This document shows, one piece after another, positions 58,721-64,000 of a stretch of DNA of 64,000 bases; within the stretch, counting starts at the first letter, position 1, and each line of letters starts with the position of its first letter. A program made the translations under genes and the position numbers. Source of the DNA: Stichopus chloronotus (Eukaryota; Echinodermata; Holothuroidea; Aspidochirotida; Stichopodidae); the NCBI GenBank assembly GCA_021234535.1, contig CM037833.1, positions 2,920,397 through 2,984,396 on the forward strand. The letters run 5' to 3'. The notes beneath the pieces are model-generated. The model was not told where the DNA came from. It did not search any database and saw only the letters and a list, made by a program, of their open reading frames with translations.

Positions 58721-58911
58721 AGCATGACAGACATGATGGAGCATGACGGAGGAGAAGCATTTTGAACAATTGTAAACAGGTAGATAGATTTTTAGCTAAA
58801 AACGGCACGATATTCTTACATCTTAACTTACATCACATTTATGTAAGACTTTCAAACGTTTTGGAGATATTTGCTGGACTATAGGGAGTACAGTATATTA
58901 GAAACTCCAGG

Positions 58912-59574
58912 TTACTTTTTTCTGTTAGCAGCAAGTGACTCAATGTGTACATACTTGGAGTAAGGACAGTCAGACAATGGAACTTTAGTGCTCTTTAGTG
59001 AGGCTCTCCACTCAAGTTCATTTTTAAGCTTCTTCCTGGGAGAGAGATGTGCATACTCCTCTGAAAATTGTTTCATCTGTTCTTTGGCTTCCTCAAAACC
59101 AAGTTTTCTGTCAATACAAATACTTCTCAATTGCTTGGCTATGAAGAAAGTTCTTCGATTAGGAATCACTCTCTTAACAGGTGATTTCCTTTTCTTTGTC
59201 CTCTTCTTTTTTAGGTAACTAAGCATGGTTTTCCTTTTACTAAAATGGGTCCTTTCTAAAGTAGGGTATTTGCACTTATGAAAAGTGCAGTTTGGAAAAG
59301 TTAAAGCATAATCCTTTGCACTCACCAAAATGCCTTTGTTGATGCTGTCAAGCACAAAGGTAAAACAAAGCACATTGTAATTTGCCCGAATGGCTTCATG
59401 AATTGCTGAAGGTAGTTTCTTTTTTGTTGTCATGCATTTACTTGTAAGGATTATGTACTGTTTGGTGGATCGCTTCTGCTTTGATGGTAATGATGCACAT
59501 ACAGTTCCCCCTTGATCTTGAATCAATTTGCTGAATGTTTCATGTGAATATATTTGACCATTAAGTTTGGGTAT
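58912..59574 (-). pseudogene. BRCT-like C-terminal module of the USP-IQ-BRCT locus
   Basis: From just after the TGA at 59577-59575, the frame reads IPKLNGQIYSHETFSKLIQD, then GGTVCASLP (the BRCT glycine turn) and KQYIILTSK. A helix with AIHEAIRANYNVLCFTFVLD follows, then SINKGILVSAKDYAL. This reproduces the BRCT pattern (strand, helix, GG turn, strand, helix, F/W-x-x-x-C/S-I). A lysine-rich region (about residues 100-204 of the 204-residue frame) follows and ends at 58912. BRCT domains bind phosphopeptides or DNA-repair partners. It is in the same frame as the preceding IQ segment, so one codon change separates them. Confidence 0.65.
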
Positions 59575-61115
59575 TCAACCACAGAGAACAAAACACATGC
59601 CATGAAACAATTTAGTAGGGTTTGCATGTCCTTTGGGTTCTGTAGAGGTTTGTTTCCTAACTCTGTTCCTGTACGCTCGCTGAATTGTAGAAGCAGCTTT
59701 GTGTTGCGAAATGTACAGTTCAAATGCATCTGCAGCTGCAGCAGATTCTGGTGAGCTTCTCTGTGAACTTATATGGTATGATATTCGCTTCCACATGTTC
59801 ATAAATATAGCTAAAAGAGGATCAAGGGTGTAATTGCCCCCATGGCGTGTGGAATGGTTGTAGTAGTAAGTGCTGTGCTCGTAATTGACATGTTCTCCAC
59901 CTTCGGATTGACACCTACTCAAAGAAAATGGGAGGGTTTCCATAAAGAATGATCCGTAATCAATAAACTTAATCATGTAAGGTGTTAATTGAGCAGATGT
60001 GTACCTGAAGGTGAACAATTGGTAGAAGCTTTCTGCATGAATCTTGTAAGTTTCAATGTCTTGTGCATTATAACCCCATAAGTAATCATCTGGGTTTTTT
60101 TTATGACATTTGTTTTCCTTCTTTAAGGATAGGTTTCCTGTCATGTTTAAGTATTACAATCATTTTGTAGAAATGCTCCCAAATTGTACTCACCAGTGTA
60201 AATTGAGTACATGTCTTACTTAAATTCAGCTCTCTTATAACATGAATAGGAATGTTAACATGAATTTGAGTTATTTGGTAAAACATTAGTGAGTACATGG
60301 GGAAATGTTTCTTCCAAACCAGGTGGTGAAGGAGATATCAAGGACCATGCATGGTCCTTATTCAGTTTGATCTGTTGCAACTTGCCTGAAGCATCGAATG
60401 GAACATTAAATCTGCCTTGTCGTACACCTCTTTTATTTATGTTGGTCTCTAACGTATGAATTTTTTCATCTCTGTATCCTGTCCCATCTTCACCCTGTTG
60501 AGTAACAATATTGCTGTAAAGCAAAATATCTTGTACAACTAATGTTAATAGTCTTTCCACTGACCTTGCCAATCCATGAAGTAGACAGAATACTGTGTTT
60601 TGCAAAGGTATTGCTTTTAAAATGGAAGTCGGTAATACCCTGTCAACTTTGGGTTGAAGATCTGTTCTCTTTTTGGATGTTGGGTGAGTTACACATTTTT
60701 GCTCTTTTCCACATTTACTATAAATATTCCATCCTTCTTTTGAGGTAGGTGACAGTTCATGTTTGCCATCTAAACTAGATTCTAGAGACATTTCATCTCC
60801 ACAGAGATAGAATTGATCACCAAATGCTGTGCGTTTTGCAATGAATGTATCAAGCCATGACGATGGAAATCCCAAATTTTCTTCCAGGTTATCTCGTGAG
60901 TCACCTTCATAAAATAAGGCGACAGGAAAAATAGTTTTAGGTGACTGGAAGGAGCATTCATGAAGCATTAATTCATGATTAAGTAAGCTTAAAGATATGA
61001 ACGTACTCTGTCTGCCTCCAATTTCTCTCCCATCTCCATATACCCGCCAAAACCGTACCCCTCTTATCCAGAAATAGTAGAATGACAATACTTCTGTCAG
61101 TCTTGGTGGGCTCAC
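59575..61115 (-). pseudogene. Conserved unclassified core plus IQ motif of the USP-IQ-BRCT locus
   Basis: 61115-60255 reads VRFWRVYGDGREIGGRQSTF, FPVALFYEGDSRDNLEENLG, FYLCGDEMSLE and FCLLHGLARSVERLLTLVVQ. 60144-59575 reads DDYLWGYNAQDIETYK, IDYGSFFMETLPFSL and GGEHVNYEHSTYYYNHSTRH. I recall similar proteins of unknown function in cnidarians and lancelets. Acidic residues in YEGDSRDN, GDEM and GGEH, and the EH...RHGG helix, could be an RNase H-like transposase site, but that is inference. KAASTIQRAYRNRVRK fits the IQ calmodulin-binding pattern. The two parts differ in frame: either a small intron near 60290-60140 or a frameshift. Ends at TGA 59577-59575. Confidence 0.55.
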
Positions 61116-61133
61116 TTTCCATCCAGTTAAGTA

Positions 61134-62690
61134 CTACTTAAGTACTACTTCAAATGTATGCTGGTATTCCTTTTTCCTCTTTTGCTCCTCATTTTTGCTT
61201 GGGATTATTCCTGGCAATTTCCTGCGCAGTTCATCCATGAGACGTGTGCCAGAGAAATTTTCTTCGATGTTAATAACATCTTCAACTGTGAGTTGATAAT
61301 TAGATCTAATTTCTTGCAGCAGGTTGGAATGCCTAGACTGTATTGACGGCTTTGAAAGTTTCAACATGAGTTCAATATCTCTCTTAGAAAAAGTACCGTC
61401 AAATTTGTCACTTGTGTTCTTATTTTGATTCATAAGTCCTGAAAATGCCCGGATCAAACGATTTTTTTCCCTTTTGTACCTTCCATTATACAAGGCAATC
61501 ATAACATCAGGTAAACTTTGTTTAGGGCTTCCATATGACAAATGTGAATTTTCTGTTGATTGAGAATGTGACTGAGGAGTATTATCACCAGAAACAGTTT
61601 TCTTGGTCTTTTCACTACTTTCTGTGAAATTAATTTTCTTTTTACATTTAGGAACTTTGACAATGTCTTTTTGTGCATTGTCATGGCACTCCCCTTGGTT
61701 CAATGTCATGGTATGCTCAGACTTTAACTTTTCATTCAGTAACCCTATAAGTTTCAGAAGAGGAGTTTGACCTGATTCAGTAGTCTGGTGACTACTGTCT
61801 GTAGCTAACACTAAAGCTGCATCAATCCTTACATAGTTCCTAATTCGTCTTGGGCCGAACAGGAACACATCTTTTGACTGAATACCATGTTTTGCCAATT
61901 TTTTGTCAATGTATTTATATCCTTCCTTGCGTACATGTTTCATCAAACCTGCAATTTCAAAAGTTTCTTTGCATCCTATGAAAATATGACCTCCCTTGAT
62001 CAAATGAGAAATGGCATGATTTTCAAAAGTAGTTTTTCCCTGCCTAATTTTAGAGCTGGTGTCAGGAGACCTTGTCTTTCTTTCTGTTCCCATTTCCAAC
62101 TTTTCACTACTTTGGCCTTCAACATCTGTCATAATTTGGCTTCTGACTTTCTTTTCATTTGTGCGCTCGTCTGGAAATGTGCTAGAATGTGTTTCAGAAA
62201 TTGCTTTTCTTGATTTAGGGCTCTTGTTCATCTTCCTTTTATCTGTTAATATGTTCTTTGAATTACTTTTAGTGCATGGCGTTTTGTATTCATTTTCTTG
62301 CAAAAAAGCATCTGGGGATTCCACTTCATCAGCAAGAACAGCAAAATCATTCCCCAGTGTTACTGTGTTTTGGAACATGCCTGTTTTACATATACCTTTT
62401 TTTGCAGACTTGTGCCTACCATGCTGATGAAGAAAAGCTGTTCTGCTATCAGTTGGTGTACCAGATTTTAATTTTTGATTATTACGTTGATCAGTTTGAC
62501 CTTTGGATTTAGGTATACTCTTACTGCTGACTTTAGCAGTTGGTGAATGAATCTCACATGTGTTGGAAGAATTCAGAAGATTAGAATCTTTTCCTTGGTA
62601 ATCAATATCCATCTCTTCTAAGTTGATAACATTAATCTCAGGACCAAAGGAGAAGTCCTGTTGAGAGAAATTCATCTCCTCCACAGAAAA
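61134..62690 (-). pseudogene. Basic linker region of the USP-IQ-BRCT locus
   Basis: Most of this open frame (about residues 85-604 of the 604-residue frame beginning at 62948) is Lys/Ser/Thr-rich and low in structure. Two more ordered patches are GGHIFIGCKETFEIAGLMKH...DVFLFGPRRIRNYVRIDAAL and the C-terminal SRHSNLLQEIRSNYQLTVED. It ends at TAG 61136-61134 beside an 11-bp direct repeat (GTAGTACTTAA twice). The downstream core is in the same frame past this stop. Confidence 0.5.
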
Positions 62691-63634
62691 GAATCCATCA
62701 TCCTCCATCCTTCTTTTGTACATTAGTACATGAATGCCTCGTTCATTGCGGTCAGTTGTGTACACTAAATCTGATACAACTCTCTGCTGAACAGCTGATG
62801 CAAAATTGTCAAAGAACAAATGTTTTTCCTTCAGTCCATCAAAAACAACAAAGGAGGAATCAATTTTTGAAATATTCAAAAAATGTTGGGGTTCCTCCAA
62901 CACAGCAGACACCAAGGAAAATCTGGATTTGAATACACTCATGTACATTGTGAGAATTGCTCACATTAAGTTCAATGACCAAGTATTCTGGCAAATGTAG
63001 GAAGCCATCAACAGCACTGGTTCTCTTATTACAACATAAAGGTAGACAACTTCTACAGTATCTTTCAAGTTGTTTTTCTGCAGCCTGCCCCAAGTCTCCA
63101 TTGGCCAATTCATTACAAGAGTATCCTATTGCCATTATGCTAATTCTGGACATGTTATGTGTTTTGGTATTGCAGGTATGACAAACACTTTGGCAAGAAA
63201 AACGAAATTGGAAGACATCACTATCTGAACACAGTTCTTGTAGCCCAACAAGAAACTCTGCATCCCCCTACCTTTAGGAGCAAATGCCTTCTCATGTTTT
63301 CATACTAAACGTCCCATACTGGTTCACGTAAAGCACAGTCTAGGCCAGTCTCTGTGGAACTCCTAACACCACATGCTCTATTTAGCATGTTAACAAATGA
63401 CCCTCCCTGTAACGGCCTACAAACATTCCATCTATAAACCCCGAAATAATATAACTCAAGAAGTGTGTCGATAGCGCATGAGGCACCATGTCTGTGCACC
63501 TTACACCGTAAACCGTTCTGGAAATGATTTAAATTCATTGGATTATTTGTTCTAGGGAAACACAAAATGGAAAATGAAACTGAAGCTACCAATGTCAAAT
63601 GGCATTTTGGCATTGTAAATATTTTGAGAAACAA
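62690..63634 (-). pseudogene. USP-type deubiquitinase-like module
   Basis: Three pieces in order. 63634-63305 holds HGASCAIDTLLELYYFGVY, matching the USP Cys box (G-x-S/T-C-x-x-D/N-S/T-x-L); the likely nucleophile codon is near 63477. The frame near 63270-62940 reads EFLVGLQELCSDSDVFQF, CHTC near 63175 and CRSC near 63057 (the paired CxxC of USP fingers) and HLPEYLVIELNV. 62948-62700 reads SLVSAVLEEPQHFLNISK with the likely catalytic His near 62885, then FVVFDGL and IHVLMYKR. Together this is a USP/UCH fold that would cleave ubiquitin-like conjugates. Frame changes near 63285 and 62950 break it; the first could be a short intron (AG|GGGGATGC near 63269). Confidence 0.65.
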
Positions 63635-63639
63635 ATACG

Positions 63640-64000
63640 TTTGCTACATTGAAGTGGAAGGATATGCACAGTATCAACAAAATCACCTTTCAATAATATT
63701 TCTCCTCAGCACTCTGATTTAGTTACCGCCCCAAATTTCGAAACCTGACAAAATGCCATTTGACCATCTTTGAAGGCAAAGAATCATTACAGTTTTGCAC
63801 AGACTTATTAATCTGTCATACATTGCAACAATTCTTAAAATATAAAGGAAATAAACAAACATATTAGAAATAAAAGGTAATGCTCTCAGAATATGGAAAT
63901 GCAGCTATGTTGTGTACCAAAAGTAAAAAAAAATATAACAGCATCATTTCGTATACACGCACATTCAGGGCAACATTAACAACTGCTGTAACTGTTTGCG
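63640..64000. other. Right edge, upstream flank of the USP locus
   Basis: AT-rich; no exon recognised. Any earlier exon of the minus-strand locus lies beyond the window. Confidence 0.35.

Noticed and set aside
59575..59577. Selenocysteine or programmed readthrough at TGA
   Set aside because: No hairpin resembling a SECIS element was identified and the locus has other breaks, so simple nonsense mutation is more likely.
61887..62512. Plus-strand ORFs with hydrophobic runs
   Set aside because: Antisense of the long lysine/serine-rich minus frame, which generates Phe/Leu-rich shadows.

Overview
The window reads as metazoan nuclear DNA, probably from a marine invertebrate. It is AT-rich, gene-poor, has GT-AG introns, and is packed with decayed transposable elements. 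Dispersed repeats with TGACCTTTGACCTCCACC blocks, CA-rich tails, TAGGCCTA clusters and many ACAGTACTGT palindromes suggest a deuterostome such as an echinoderm or hemichordate. That placement is an impression from repeat style and was not tested. I recognise no intact host housekeeping gene, tRNA, rRNA or CRISPR array.

Layout. 1-2.15 kb (-): THAP transposase-like pseudogene running off the left edge. 3.5-7.4 kb: dispersed repeats, a LINE reverse transcriptase relic and a recombinase-like relic. 8.0-9.1 kb (-): LINE copy. 10.1-11.2 kb (+): THAP transposase pseudogene. 11.6-18.05 kb: one 6.45-kb DNA transposon with long terminal inverted repeats and an 8-bp target duplication. It carries a broken P/THAP9-like transposase and a nested 346-bp TTAA-flanked MITE. 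18.4-19.0 kb (-): possible chromo-barrel fragment. 22.8-23.4 kb (+): Harbinger-like transposase relic. 24.9 kb: LINE 3' tail. 26.0-27.4 kb (-): Ty3/gypsy gag-pol relic, abutted by a 5'-truncated LINE at 27.4-29.4 kb (+) and then a BEL/Pao scrap. 30.1-31.3 kb: composite repeat and a second THAP copy. 33.9-36.2 kb (-): BED-finger hAT-like pseudogene with an intron. 37.2-37.6 kb: another LINE copy. 43.6-46.2 kb (+) and 46.7-48.7 kb (-): tail-to-tail SWIM/YqaJ/PHD gene and THAP/DDE transposase, together resembling a two-gene ISL2EU-type transposon. 50.2-51.3 kb (-): LINE relic. 52.84-54.90 kb (+): LTR, tRNA-Leu primer site and long gag ORF of a truncated Ty3/gypsy element. 57.6-58.7 kb: diverged ~150-bp repeats. 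58.9-63.6 kb (-): a large unusual locus joining a USP-type deubiquitinase-like module, a basic linker, an unclassified conserved core, an IQ motif and a BRCT domain.

The genes do not form a pathway. Most are independent mobile elements at different stages of decay, often nested. Several breaks are TGA where relatives suggest CGA, consistent with decay of methylated CpG. The most unusual locus is the USP-IQ-BRCT one. The best-supported new structural call is the 6.45-kb P-like element with its target duplication.
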